Positions 1 through 11,530 of a stretch of DNA of 64,000 nucleotides are shown piece by piece (the first letter of the stretch is position 1; every line of letters begins with the position of its first letter). Where the stretch lies: NCBI GenBank assembly GCA_014281115.1, contig JACONQ010000010.1, forward strand, positions 62,001 through 126,000, given 5' to 3'. The position numbers and the translations under genes are program-made. The notes under the pieces are model-generated. The model searched no databases, was not told where the DNA came from, and saw nothing but the letters and a program-made list of their open reading frames with translations. The DNA is from Laburnicola sp. R22_1 (lineage: Eukaryota > Ascomycota > Dothideomycetes > Pleosporales > Didymosphaeriaceae).

Positions 1-123
1 GGGCCTTAGCATAGATAGAAACTTCTCGCGATAGCTAGGCTTCTCCATTACAATCAATCATCACAGTCATTAATTCTTATTAATATATTATCTCAAAGTG
101 ACAGAACACTATTAAATCTGACA
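1..123 (+). repeat. 3' part of a Copia-type LTR (window-edge fragment)
   Basis: The stretch resembles the 3' half of the Copia LTRs at 8029-8345 and 45151-45442. It shares a block reading CTTCTCGCGATAG followed by a GCTTCTCC-like block, and it ends in TCTGACA at 123. The 5' half lies outside the window, so it cannot be told whether this is a solo LTR or the end of an element. Several positions differ in a CpA-to-TpA manner. Confidence 0.6.
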
Positions 124-267
124 TATAGGTTAATTATAAAAGGGGTATTTAATACTATTTTATTTAGTTTTATTATAGGTTTAGTATTTTAAAATTAAAC
201 TATTTAGCTTAAAAAGCAAAATTAAATATATATTAAGCACTTTGCAGTAACAAGACCTAATTACAGC
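124..267 (+). repeat. 3' end fragment of retroposon-like family U
   Basis: This segment matches the end of the 844-bp insertion at 31024-31867, including the block TTAGCTTAAAAAGCAAAATT and a shared terminus ending AAGACC. It is therefore the 3' end of the same dispersed family, cut off at its 5' side by the LTR at 1-123. No protein can be read here beyond the tail of the family's degraded frame. Confidence 0.5.
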
Positions 268-568
268 GAATGATTTTGCGGACCGCTTCATTAGTAAATA
301 GAGTGTCCAGGGCCAATTTCCTTATTTCCGGCCCCATGATGCATCAAAGTCAGGTGATCCAGATTTAAAAAACGCGACGTTGCGCCTATGGTCATATTTT
401 AGGTGGCGAAGCAGTTCGATTGAACCCGACAGCAACATTCCGGCAGCCCCGTTCCGAAACCGAATATTTTAGCGGCGATACGCCCGTATTTAATGCCAAT
501 GAAATCATCACCGAGCCCAGCTGCACTTTACCGCAGGGGCTTTTCTAAATTTCGCAACAGCCCCTGAG

Positions 569-3557
569 CAGAGTTGGCAACAATTAAGTCAATCAAGTCG
601 GGGTGAATTGATTAATTGATTGACAGATCTGGTGGCTTTTACTTAACTTAATTGACTTAATAGCAAAAATAAGGCTTAACTTATTAACTTGTTTGACTTA
701 ATTAATAATTATACGTATAATTTAGGCGTAGTAAATTAACTACTATATATCTCGTATATTGTCTCTAGCTCTTTAGGAGAGATAGCTTTATTACATAGAC
801 TTTTTGCTGCTGTCGTAGGCTTTAAGCCAAGGCGCTTCTAGCTACGTAGGCTTTGTAGAGCGGAGAGGAGATCTGCCTTTATACAAAGACGCCTTGTCTC
901 TAGCAAATCACCTAGCTCTAAGAAGGTCCTCTTATAGTCGGTGGCCGCTATAGGGATGCTAAGGATTGTGAGGGCGAAGCGCGATAAGACAGGGTACTTG
1001 TTAGCCTTCCCTAGCCAGTATAGAATCGGGTCGCGCGCAAATAGGGACTCCTCTAGCATAGGTAACTCGATTATCCAGCGCTCAAACTCATCGTGACAAT
1101 AGACTAGACGGGCGTTGTTACCTTGTAGGGTAGCTCTTATAAAATCAGACTGACTGCTAGCTAGCCCAGTACGTGCCTTCTTCGCTAGAGGCTCTAGAGT
1201 ACTAACAGGAGAGGCGGCCTCTTTAAACTCTGCCCACAAGCGTTAAAAGCTAACGTAGTAATTATTTAGCTAGCCTTTATATGTGTGAGGTCCTGCATAA
1301 GCCTTCTCACTATAATTAAGAGGCACAGCCCACACTTTATTTATATAACTTTTTGTGTATAGGTGGAGATAGCAGGCAGCGTAGTATGCTAGGGTATCCT
1401 TTAGCTTGCGTATATACTTAAGGATCTTTATATAAGCTATATTATAGATAGCTTATATATAATCCTCTAGGGCGTTAATATTAGTGAAGTTAACGTTGTT
1501 GTATTAAAACAGCATCTCGTTAAGAGTGGTGGCAAGCTAATTAAGCGTAGGAAGCACCTCCTAGATAGCTCCTAACGTGCTAGCTACGCCCCTGCCCTCT
1601 ATACAGGTGGTGGCCTTTTTAAAGGGCTGTAGAATTTTTTAGTACTCTGCAATTATCGCCCAATCCTTAGTAGAGAGGCCGTCTTCTTCAATAAACTAAC
1701 GCTTCTTAAGATTAGGCAGTTAGGAGCGTTAACAGGTGCCCTGGCAACAATATTTAATAAGCTTATAATTAATATAGTTATTAAGAGGCATGCGGAGCTT
1801 AAGCGCGCGCGCAAAATAGTTGTAATAGAAGTTCTACCTTGTCTTTACTAGCTTAACAATCTCCAGCGTTTTAACTTTATAATCTACCTCTAATTAAGTG
1901 TTACTAATTATCTGGCACTGTTTAAGAAGCTGTTGAGCCTGCGGAGTATAAATAGAGGCGATAACGTCAATTAAGACGCCCAGAGGGCCAACCTTACGCC
2001 ACTTGTTAAGAAACGCCTCCTCCTTATTAAGATACTCCTACACGTTCTTAAACGCCTTATAATCTTTGCTAAATATAATTTGCTAGGCGGCAAGGTTGAT
2101 TATATGGCAGGCGTAGCGTAGCCATTAATAGCGGGCGTTAAAGTTATATTTAATGGCCAGGGCGTTAATTGCGGAGTCGTTGTTAGTGGCGTTATTAAGG
2201 ACAAAGTAACCTAAGTTACAGGCGGAGATCTTAAAGCTCTTAAGCGTGGCATTAACAATAGCGGCAATATTAACGCCTGTATACTGGCCCATTAACAAGG
2301 GTAGGCCTAATACGTAATCGCGAGGCTTGCTGTCGCGATTGAGGTGGTGAACACAGATACTTATTAACGCCTGCTTGCCGCCTGTTAACATCTAATTATT
2401 AAAGAAGATGTGTATAGCTAATCGCGTGTCGTATAGGTAATTAACAATAGTGGGTACGTACGACTTGTACTCCGCGATTATATAAGCTTGTAGGGTGTTG
2501 TGGGATCTCTATAGCTCTGCCTTAGCCAGCGGGTTAGCCTGCCGTAACATAGCTTAAAAAGCGGCGCCCTTAATTATAGAGAGCGCCTAATTATCAGCCA
2601 CCACCTAATTAAGCACTAATTATAGGAAACTTATACGCGAGAAGCTCTCTGCAATAAGGTTAGTAACACTCTATAGTACGCTAAGGCCTTTGTGATGTAT
2701 GTGGGCGAGCAGAGAGGATTGCTAGGAGGGAGTCGTAACGCGGAAGGTGGCTTTTGGGCCGTTCTTCTTAATGCTGTGGCCAGCTTTACGCTCACTAAGA
2801 TAGCGCCTAATTGACGTAGTTAATTGATTAGCGTAATAAAATCCAGTAGGGTGCTTATAACAGTGGTAATAGCGGCAGAGCCAGTATAGGCGTTGTTGCT
2901 TGTAGTGCTAGAGGCGATATCCATGCCGCTAAACCCAGCTCTTTCAACTGCGCTTTGCACCATAAGCTGGCTTATAATAATCTGGCAGGCGTACCTATTT
3001 AATGCCCTTATAATCGTTATCGTCGTCCTCTATATTAGTGGTGGATGGGGTGCCCACAGAGCTTTCGGCGTCAAGCTCTAACGGCGCGTTGGTGGCTACA
3101 TTAGTGGCACCATCTTTAGGAGGAGTTTGTGACGCCGTGCTTTCAAGCCGCTGGCTAAAAACTTAAGAGAGGTTACTATTCATGCCTTCTAGGCGATCGG
3201 GCGACGCCATATTAATAGAGGAGGGCGTTAGTAGAGCGAGAGAGGTGGTGGGTAAGTAGGTAAGTTAGATGGGTGGTGGGAGATAAGGAAACTCAGAAAT
3301 ACGGCGCTAAGCCTAGATAGGCAACTATCTTAGGTAAAGTCCGTTAACTCCGAGTTGCCTTATACTCTAAGGATCCAGTATTCTACAATAAACCCCTAAG
3401 ATCCTAGGGATTCAAGTCTATCAATCAAGTCAATCAACTCGGCAGGATTTGCTTGATTGACTTGCTAAATTTCGCCTCCCTGATTGACTTGATTGACTTG
3501 ATTGTATCAAGTCAATCAAGTCAAGTTATCAAGTCGACTTGATTGTTGCCAACTCTG
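569..3557 (-). mobile_element. hAT DNA transposon with 8-bp target duplication
   Basis: The ends are inverted repeats: CAGAGTTGGCAACAAT at 569-584 matches the reverse complement of the right end at about 3542-3557. A perfect 8-bp duplication, CCCCTGAG, flanks it at 561-568 and 3558-3565, which is the hallmark length for hAT. Both ends carry many subterminal repeats of the AAGTCAATCAAGTC type. The element is 2,989 bp long and holds one degraded minus-strand transposase. It lies about 280 bp upstream of the oxidoreductase gene at 3845, in its probable promoter region. Confidence 0.92.
838..3210 (-). pseudogene. hAT transposase, RIP-degraded
   Basis: Translation begins at an ATG at 3208-3210 and the frame is interrupted by many TAA/TAG codons at expected Trp or Gln sites. 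Near 2,800-2,950 the frame shows a BED-type zinc finger region with a KSWV-RHGYRL motif. Positions 2125-2391 hold a central-domain piece with LNRDSKPRDYVLGLPLLMGQ. Positions 838-1239 hold the C-terminal hAT dimerisation domain, with LTILSIPIAATDYKRTFLEL and ending LLSALQSLRS. The active protein would cut and paste the element as a multimer. This copy cannot encode a functional enzyme; whether it can be moved in trans is unknown. Confidence 0.88.
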
Positions 3558-3844
3558 CCCCTGAGCTTATTCCACCCTCCACATCGAAACGGGAGAACGC
3601 CCGAAGGCCCCCAATAGTGTTGGTGCCTCTTGGTGGAATGCCGGCAATGCTGTCCGATTCGATAGCCATAGTGATGGGACTGCAAATCTCCTACAGAGAT
3701 CGAAGATACCCATTGCAAATTAAAGGAGCGCTTCTGTGGGTTGCTGGGTCTATGGTTGTGTTGTTTGGATCAAGGAGAACTGTGTCCTTTAAGTTCAACA
3801 GGTATTATTCCAGAATAACCACAGAAAACTTTTTACTGATCAAT

Positions 3845-5449
3845 ATGTTGTCACCATTGACTATTCTGCTAAATCTCGCTTTTCTATCGGTCTATACAAC
3901 ACAAGCTCTGAGCACTCCAGAAGTGTGTCAAGGTTTGAGCTCAGAGTTTCCAGCAAGCGTCCACTCTGCAGGCTCCGCGCAGTACTTATCGGAGACCCAA
4001 GGTAGAGTAATTCCCCATTCTGTAGACAAAAATGTTGGCTAAAGAACTCCAGCGTACTGGTTGTTGGCAGCATGGCTGGAACCTCAATGTGTCTTTGCCC
4101 CTGCCAAACCGACCGACCTAGCAGCAGGTGTTAGGATACTCATCGATTCGAATACGACATTTGCGATACGGAGTGGCGGACATGCTCCCACTACCGGCAT
4201 AGCCTCGACCGGCCATGGTGTTCTTGTAGCCATGACACACTTCACTGAACTCACGCTTCATGAGACGCCTAACCAATATGGCGCATCTTACTTACGCTGC
4301 GAAGCCGCAAATCCCTGGGGTGTCGCCTAAGGGTATCTTAGTCAATATGGACTAGCCGTTGCGAGCGGGCGCATCTGGCCTGTGGGAACTGGCGCCCTCC
4401 TTGGGGGTGCTTTGAGCTTCTTCAACCAGCAGCGCGGCTGGGGATCCAACAATATTGTCAACTACGAACTCGCAACAGCTGATGCGAAAGTTGTGCAGGT
4501 CAATGCAGAATCTGATTCTGATCTTTTCTCGGCGCTCACAGGAGGTGGAAACAACTTTGGCATTGTTACGCACTACGACCTGAAGACCTTCAAATAAGAC
4601 AAAATCTTTGGACTCAACATGGTATGACCGCCGGAGCAAAGGCAGAAGTTCTCGGACGCCATGACAAACTGGATGCCTCCCGGAGGTGGAAGTAAAGACG
4701 CGAAGGGAGCGTTGATGCCGAGCACACAATATACGCCCACTCAAGATCGATTGGATCCTTCATTGGTCGCATGTTATGATGCAGCCATCGAGAGACCATC
4801 CGCTTTTGAGAACTTCAGTGCTATTGCTGGGACGGACCTTGGGAACGGCGTACAGAACCTCTCCCAGCTGGTGAAACAGACCATTGGCTATTCTGTGCGA
4901 GTATTGAGATGGAAGTGGTATGCCACGTCCATAAAATTCAGCAAAGAAACAATGCCTATCATGATTGACACTATGGTCGATGTCGCCAAGGAACTTATTC
5001 CGCAGTTTGATGGATTTGTTGGAGTGGCCGAAGAACCTATTACCGTGAACCATATCACCGCGGCGAAGGCGAATGGTGGCGATCCCATGAACCTCAAGGC
5101 TGAGAATGGTGGATTCCTTAGTAAGTTATACCTTCTATCGTAAAAGTCATGACTGATTCCCGTAGTGGTGCTTTATTATGCGGCCTATTCTAACTCAGAT
5201 ATTAATGATACGGTTGAGAACTATCTCAAGACTCTTATCAGCGCGTTGGAGAATAAGACCAAGGCAAAGGACTTGTACTATGACTTCTACTTTTTGAATG
5301 ATCTGGGTATAGCTCAGGACGCATTCTCAAGTTATAAGGGCGGAGCTCTAGAGAGGTTGAAGTCCATCAGCAAGAAGCATGATCCAAATCGTGTCTTTCA
5401 AAACCATGTACCTGGTTTCAAGCTTGGCAAGCTGGTTGATGGCGCTTAG
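3845..5449 (+). pseudogene. Secreted FAD-linked oxidoreductase (BBE-like), three nonsense codons
   Basis: Three exons fit: 3845-4001, 4053-5120 and 5166-5449, with introns 4002-4052 (GTAGAG...CAG) and 5121-5165 (GTAAGT...TAG) that restore the frame. The model spans about 502 codons. It opens with a signal peptide (MLSPLTILLNLAFLSVYTTQ), then YLSETQAYWLLAAWLEPQ. Residues about 91-96 read IRSGGHA, the FAD-binding motif whose His is the usual covalent flavin site. The C-terminus (KKHDPNRVFQNHVPGF) is a BBE domain. Such enzymes oxidise secondary metabolites or sugars with covalent FAD, often outside the cell. In-frame stops lie at 4328-4330 (TAA), 4595-4597 (TAA) and 4625-4627 (TGA). All fit C-to-T or G-to-A changes, as RIP leaking from neighbouring repeats would produce. 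The rest is well conserved, so inactivation looks recent. The assembly should be checked for errors. Confidence 0.85.
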
Positions 5450-6610
5450 TACATTTCCGGAGCTTTCAGACATTGCGTAAATACAACAATTCGGCGGGTG
5501 TAAATCCCTGCAAGCAGGAAGTTCGTTCTCAATACACTTGTCTCTCATCCTCGTTCAAGGGGCTAGAAGCTGTAATTGCTTAACAGATATGCGAATAGTC
5601 TATAGCTGTACGTTGGCAAGTATTAAAGGCCAAGCTGTGATGCGAAAGACAGTCACATAATAGTCTAAGATTCCAGGGTTGTCCCAAGGTCATGCAATAG
5701 TCATGTGGTATCACGTAGTGTATATAGCAAAAAAAAAGTAATTTAAAGGCAGGCGCTATAAAAGATAGATCAAGTAGGGAACAATAATACCCCTTAGTAA
5801 ACAAGTCCACTTTTTCCTACACATAGATCATTCCTACTATACATGCGTATTTCGGTGTTGCAACAAGAAAGCCTAAATGGTTAGCGTGTTTCTTTCGTAG
5901 CGTACGTAGATCAAAATACAGAGTAGGTGATTGGAAAGTATAACAGGTCAACTATCCGGCTAATCTTCTACCAAAAGTGGCTAGAGTAAGCGCGCGGGAG
6001 TCAAGCGTGTCGTATTACGGAATTTAACAATAAATAACAGAGATTAGCAGCTTAGGCAAGCTACATCGGGACATAAAACGTTCAAGCAACGTTCTCAATG
6101 AAGCGACCCGCAAGCTCAAAAGTACTGTCTTTTCTTTGCTTCTTTAAAATGGCTCTTTGTTCAATACGCGGATGGCCCTATGAATGTGGTCGTCCAAGCC
6201 ACACGACCATGGCCCCTAGAAGTCAGATGACCTTGGTCAACCGCTGCTACCAAGGCCAACTATACTCAAACTTTTGTCCTGTAGCTAGCGTTGGAAAACT
6301 ACACCGGTGAGTGTAGGAGAATCAGCACAATCAGTTCCTATTAAATATGCAAGGCCTATCTAACAATTGGTTTATATTTGTGATCTGCACCTCCACACAT
6401 GAGCAACTCTTCACCCGTTGTCAGCACGTAACTCTTGCACTAGGCTACATGTACATACACCACGCTCCGCAAGTGTATCAGTGGTCTACCCTCACGCTAT
6501 TAATGCACGCAATGCTTCGGCTCCGCTCAGTTATCGTACGGTGCTTATACAGGCGGTGTAACCTATGATCTTGTTAGCATCTACAACTTGTACCACCCCT
6601 CTCCTCGGAT
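5450..6610. other. Intergenic single-copy-like DNA
   Basis: This lies between the 3' end of the oxidoreductase pseudogene and the 3' end of the DUF3237 gene, which converge here. Base composition is more balanced than in the repeats. Short frames at 6098-6310 and 6347-6568 lack family resemblance, and no RNA gene or transposon end was recognised. It should contain both polyadenylation regions, but no clear signal could be assigned. Confidence 0.5.
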
Positions 6611-7236
6611 TTACAAACTCACCTGCCACATATCAATCGTGACGCCAGTGGTTCCTTTTCGGTTCAGAACTCCAACAGCGGCAACATCGTTCAACCAACC
6701 ATATGTCCCATTCGTGGCTGTCTCAAACTTCCCCCTCATCATCGATGGCTCACCGTCTGCCTTTGACGGCAGACCCTCGGTCTGCACATAGATGTATTCA
6801 CCATCGTCCGTTTGGATGATGTAGCGAGCATCTGGTCGAAATTTCCCGTTCATATCAGTGAGCCGCCAATCCCCGCCAATGTTAAGGACTTTGCCTACGT
6901 GTTGTGAGCATTGCGGAAGTGTGTAAGGGCGTAAGGAACCGGAGTCAATCGAGAGCTCGCTGTATGTGCTTGACATAGACTTGGTGTTGCTTTGAAGCTT
7001 GGGTATGTTTAATTGGAAGTTTATAATATAAACTGACCATTTAGTTTGGGTCCCTTGAATGTCCCCTTTGCGATGGGTATAACGAGGCGCTCTTCTCCAG
7101 TTGGTACTGGTCCACCAAGCGATAATCTTTCTCCTAGGTCGGTTTCCATGTGATATAGGAGGGTAAGCTCAGGTGGCGATGGAGCACTTTGTGCCATCGC
7201 GAGAGTTGCCAATGCGATTAGAGCGATGAAGCGCAT
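6611..7236 (-). CDS. Secreted DUF3237 (UPF0311-type) protein, two exons
   Basis: Exon 1 runs from 7236 to 7038 and exon 2 from 6894 to 6611. Intron 6895-7037 (143 bp, GTCAGT...TAG) joins PKLNG to KVLNIGGDWRLTD in frame, giving about 160 residues. The N-terminus (MRFIALIALATLAMAQSAP) is a signal peptide, probably cleaved after AMA or AQS. The mature part has the DUF3237 pattern: LLYHMETDLGE, a GTFKGPKLNG strand, GGDWRLTD, DARYIIQTDDGEYIYVQTEG, and a C-terminal TNGTYGWLN segment. The family is small and beta-rich, and its function is not established. No stop or frameshift is seen. It is the only apparently intact non-transposon gene in the window. A TATA-like box lies about 95 bp upstream of the ATG. 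The exon boundaries are inferred from splice signals and domain continuity. Confidence 0.82.
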
Positions 7237-7327
7237 GCTGAAGAAGTTGAAACGGTTGTTACAAAGGACAAAAAGCTAAAGGGATTGCAAGAAGTCTTTG
7301 GTGTAACTCGCAAGCTATCTCGATAAC

Positions 7328-7339
7328 ATATATATATAG
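7328..7339 (-). promoter_or_regulatory. TATA-like element of the DUF3237 gene
   Basis: A run of alternating T and A, read as CTATATATATATG on the minus strand, lies about 92-103 bp upstream of the ATG at 7236. That distance suits a fungal core promoter. No other promoter element was assigned. The run could also be a chance TA tract. Confidence 0.45.
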
Positions 7340-7604
7340 CCTTTCGATTCTATTGCATTCTTGAAATTGCGCCGAACGCTGTGCCATGCTCATGTTCCGG
7401 CGATGTCCGGAAGCCCCAATTATTGCACCCCGCATCGCATTCGGCAGTTTGTGCCCCAGGTTTACCTAGCCACGGGCAGACACTAATGACCGTCGGGCCG
7501 AATCTGCACGGAACTTAAGCTTCGCGCTTCAGGTATCCGATTGGATAGACTTCCCGACAAGCTTTCGGTTAATTTTAAATTAGCTTGTTTGTGGGGACTT
7601 GTTC

Positions 7605-7648
7605 GCAGGCATACTAATAAGCAATTACAGGTATACTAATAAGCTACC
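7605..7648 (+). repeat. Two direct copies of a ~20-bp sequence
   Basis: The segment ATACTAATAAGC, preceded by CAGG(C/T), occurs twice about 22 bp apart, shortly before the pogo element at 7672. Its role is unknown. Confidence 0.5.
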
Positions 7649-7753
7649 CTTTTTAACCTATAAATCTACTAACGTGGTTCACTAGCGAGTGACCCACACC
7701 AGTGAGCGCGCCACCTTTGCCAAGACCCCACCATCACTAACAATACCATCATA

Positions 7754-9740
7754 ATGCAACCACCTACCATGTCTTCTAAGCCATCTAATAAAGCTTGGTT
7801 ACTTATTGCTATTAGAGCTATTAAACAAGACCTAAATCTTACAGAGCGAGCAGCAGCAGGGCTGTATAACGTTAATCGCAGAACGCTTAATCAAAGACGC
7901 AACAAAACAACTGCACGACGCGATAACCCACCTAAATTAAAGAATTTTACTCTCCTTAAGGAGCAGGCGCTTGTTAATTGTATAATCGAGCTAGACACGC
8001 GTGGATTCCCTTCTACGAAGCTTATAATTGTTAGATAGACAGTCCCTGTAAATCACTGTGATTTTACTGTGAATTACGGTGGGTAGGTGTGTCTAATTAT
8101 ATGGCCTATACACACTAGCAATTAGTATAAATCATAGTATTTTTACTGTAAAATTAAAAGAGGCCGGCGCACCACTATTTTGCACTGTCCCTGTACTATT
8201 CTAAATAGTACTAGTGTGTCTTAGCACTAGATAGATACTTCTCGCGATAGCCGAGCTTCTTCAGGAGAAACAAAGAAAAAAACATCAAGCAATTAACCAT
8301 ACTACTTCCCATCTCATCTTATTAAGAATACCCCTATATCTGACAATAATACGTATAATGGCTAATTTACTACGTTTATAGAGAGGAAAGCGACCTATTA
8401 GTATTAACTAGACAGACAGGTTTATTAAGCGCAGACGTGAAGTTAAAACGCATTAGTCTTGGTTATACAATAACTAGAGGGCATAATAGGAAGATCCTAA
8501 GATTATAAACGCGTGATTTAAGCTTGTAAAGGGCATTAAAGTTAAGTACGGCATTACAGATAAGAACACCTATAACTTTAATGAATTAGGCTTCCTAATA
8601 GGGGTTATAGGGTCTTAGCTTATAGTTATAATATTAGAGAGGCGTGCGAAATCTAGATTAATATAGCTAGGCGACTACTAGTGAATTACAGTAATCTAGG
8701 GTATTTGCGCTGCTAGATAGGCAATCCCTCCCTTTATTATCTACGCCGGCAAGCGTTACATCTCTACCTAGTACGAAGACGCGTTAATTCCTAGCGATTG
8801 GATAATTACTGTTAGCGAGAACAGCTAGACAAACAACAAGCTTAGTATCGCGTAGTTAAAACACTTTAACACGCATATAAAGGGACGCGCTAAAGGAACC
8901 TATTAGCTACTAGTTATTAATAGCTATAAGAGCTATAACTTAATTAAGTTCTAGAATTACTATAAGAAACATAAGATTATTACTCTCTATATACTGCTAT
9001 ATTCGTCACACCTACTATAGCTGTTAGATATGAGCTGTTTCTCCTCGCTAAAAAAGGCATATAGTGCTAAGATCTTAGACTTGGCGCGTTGGCTAATAAC
9101 CTATATTACAAAGATTAAGTTCCTCCTAGCCTTTAAAACCGCGTTTTTAAAGGTTTTCTCTGCAGAGATAATTAAGGGTGGTTTTTATAGTGCTAAGCTA
9201 GTCCTATTAAATTCAGAGGAGGTGTTGCAACACCTTAACATCTGTATCCGTACACCTAGTCTGCCCATTAAAGAGCCTACTACCTAGAAGTCTAAAATAC
9301 TAAGTAACCTACGCGAATTTAAGACGTAATCAACACTAGTTCGTAAGAGAATTAGAGATTACTTTAATTTATTACTAACTTTAACTATGCAGGTGCTTAA
9401 GAAGCTTAAAAAAGGCGCTCTAAGTGTAATGCACAGTTAGATACTAGTGTTAGATAAAATTATAGGCCTTTGCAAGATAATTAAGAAGACTATAAGATAA
9501 AAATTATGTAAAAGAAGATATATCTAGTATTAGGAATTACTTATAGTAGCAGAGGGATCTTAGCTAGTTACTCCTAAGGACGCTAGTAGATAGAAGAAGA
9601 GTAAATAGTTATTAGGTACTAGTCGCGCTACAATAGAGCCATTAACTTAATAGCATTATAGTATTTGTAGGCAACTTAGACAAAATACGTAAATCTGCCA
9701 GGGAGTTAAAGAGAAAAAATCTAAATTAGATATATTAACT
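7754..9740 (+). pseudogene. pogo-type DDE transposase, RIP-degraded
   Basis: The first 94 codons (7754-8038) hold a helix-turn-helix Psq/CENP-B-like start with LLIAIRAIKQDLNLTERAAA and YNVNRRTLNQRR. The frame is broken by a solo LTR at 8029 and resumes at 8346 with ANLLR and RPISIN-TDRFIKRR, where stops replace Trp. Further on, 9030-9287 matches the last catalytic region and beyond (FSSLKKAYSAKILDLARW). A C-terminal CCHC zinc-knuckle trace remains near 9660-9697. Many TAG/TAA codons stand where Trp or Gln is expected, so no active enzyme can be made. Confidence 0.82.
8029..8345 (+). repeat. Solo Copia LTR (317 bp), TSD ATAAT
   Basis: It begins TGTTAGATAG and ends ATCTGACA, and is homologous to the LTRs of the intact Copia at 45151 and 50338. 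Both flanks carry ATAAT (8024-8028 and 8346-8350), a perfect 5-bp duplication. No internal Copia sequence remains, so this is the product of LTR-LTR recombination. The insertion interrupts the pogo transposase frame. Removing it restores that frame. Confidence 0.9.
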
Positions 9741-11217
9741 TAGTATATATTTTTAAGTAGTATTGCAACGTAGTCTAATAATAAATAAAATGGTTTAGTG
9801 GGGTCTTAGTAAAGGTAGCGTGCTTACTAGTGTAGATTACTCGCTAGTAAATCACATTATTATTTTTAAAAGTAAATTAGCTATAAAACCAGAAATATCT
9901 TTATAAAAATAGTTTTTCTTCTTATGACTTTTTTTAGAGAAGAAATAGAGTTTTTAAAGAGAGAATAGCTTTTAAAGTTAATATTTTTAAAGTTTTAGTA
10001 AAGCGATATATAGTAAAGACCTTTTATAAAAGTGTAATTAGTTACTTTACTTATTAGATACTTATGGTTTTTTTACGACTAAGGAGTTTCTAATAAAAAT
10101 ATTATAATAATAGTAGATATTTCTCCTACTATTATATATATAGAAAAGTATTTTAAGGTATTAATAAAAAGGGGTTAGCGTATTATAAGTAAGCTAAGTA
10201 GACTTAGTAGGCTTAGCGCGCCTACTCTAACTAAAAAAATTTATATATAAAACTATAAGTAAGACTATATTACTATACTATAGTTTAGAGTAAAAAAAGG
10301 TATAAAATAGCACTAGTGCTATAATACTATAACTATTATCTTTCTTTATTACTATTATTTCTAAAGATATTACTAGAAGTAATAACTATTATAGTAGTAG
10401 GTTTATACTACTTATAAGATATATACTAGGTAGAAGCTAATATATACTATAGGTACACTAATATTCTATCTCTATATTAAAGTTAATTTTAAAGAGACTT
10501 CTACTACTATTACTCTATTTTCTACTATTTTTCTAGGTCCTAGTGCTAATACTAATACTAATACTAACGCGCTCTAAAAGTACGCTCTAATAATCTATCT
10601 GCTTAAAGTTGCTAAATCTACACTAGAATACCGCTCTGTCTAAGGCATTATTAATAGAAAATAGAAGGTATATCTTACTCTGTATAAGGCGGTCCTAGTG
10701 TACTAGTTAGGCATAGTTTCTTATATTGCTGCTAGTTATAAAGACGGCAATAACCTTAGAAAAGGGCAAGATTAGGAAAGAGAAGATAAAGGTATTTATT
10801 AATAAGTTGCTAGAGGAGGAGAGTGTTTTATAAATATATTAGATTCTTATAGTTATAGTATTAGGTAAGCGTAATATATAAGCGGCGTAATTATTAATAA
10901 TAGTAATAATAGAGCTTAGTTTACTATACACACTTTAAGTAAATTTAATAACTATTAGAGTACTTATATATAATAGGGGGTAAGTGCGCAATTTATATAT
11001 AAACTGTTATTACGTTAGTAGAGGAGACTAGAAGTAGACTATATTTTGAGGCGCTAGACTAGAGCGGCCTTTCCATCCTAACCTATGCAGGCTTAAATTA
11101 AAAAAAAGGGAGTTAAAAACAGTAATTAACACTAAATAAATAATGCAACCTTTAGGTACATATTAGTATATTTATAATTACTTATTAGCATGCCAATAAA
11201 TAAGTCTCTTATTTATA

Positions 11218-11222
<5 letters not shown>

Positions 11223-11251
<29 letters not shown>
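11223..11251. repeat. (AT)n microsatellite
   Basis: About 14 uninterrupted AT dinucleotides in an AT-rich region. Nothing functional can be inferred. Confidence 0.9.
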
Positions 11252-11255
<4 letters not shown>

Positions 11256-11284
11256 TTTTAATGTAAATCTATTAAGTACTTTAT

Positions 11285-11530
11285 TAACTTTTATATATTA
11301 TTAAATTATTTATTTAGAAATACAATAGTAAAGGCTGTAATCTTAAATAATATAAAAAAAAGTAGAGCCTCTTACTTAGTAATTAAAAGAGTATGTGTAT
11401 TATTAAATTATTTATCTAGCGGCATAATAATAAAGGCTTTTATATTAAATAATATAATCAACAAAAGCAAAGCCTTTTATTTAGTAACAAAAAAGAGTGT
11501 AAAAAAGTATAAAAAGATAATTATAAAAAA
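11285..11530 (+). repeat. Two S-family repeat units
   Basis: Two successive degraded units of a roughly 115-bp sequence. The shared core is AAAGGCTTTTATCTTAAATA, then AGCAGAGCC and CTTAGTAATTAAAAAGAG. Units in this orientation recur through 11.3-13.1 kb and 29.4-32.8 kb. Confidence 0.7.

Larger units (their letters stand above)
508..3669 (-). pseudogene. Small hypothetical ORF split by the hAT insertion
   Basis: When the hAT element and one copy of its target duplication are ignored, a minus-strand frame runs from an ATG at 3669 to 3566, across the duplication, and on from 560 to a stop at 508-510. It would encode about 54 residues beginning MAIESDSIAGIPPRG. No domain is recognised. It may be a chance ORF, or the last exon of a gene whose 5' part has been lost. 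The only support is that the frame stays open across the reconstructed empty site. Confidence 0.25.
7672..9857 (+). mobile_element. pogo/Fot1-like DNA transposon, RIP-damaged, with inserted solo LTR
   Basis: Inverted repeats of about 66 bp (7672-7737 and 9792-9857) share blocks such as TTCACTAGCGAGTGAC and TTGCCAAGACCCCACC, with C/T differences typical of RIP. The target duplication is TA at 7670-7671 and 9858-9859, as expected for Tc1/mariner-pogo elements. Without the 317-bp solo LTR and its 5-bp duplication, the element is about 1.86 kb, the usual Fot1 size. Its TIR is related to that of the larger pogo element at 34582, so the two belong to related families. Confidence 0.88.

Noticed and set aside
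3539..3844. Upstream extension of the oxidoreductase frame
   Set aside because: The frame is open before 3845, but the signal peptide starts at the 3845 ATG and the extension begins inside the hAT TIR.
6098..6568. Two short plus-strand ORFs between the two unique genes
   Set aside because: No start context, domain or conserved composition. They most likely lie in the 3' regions of the converging genes.
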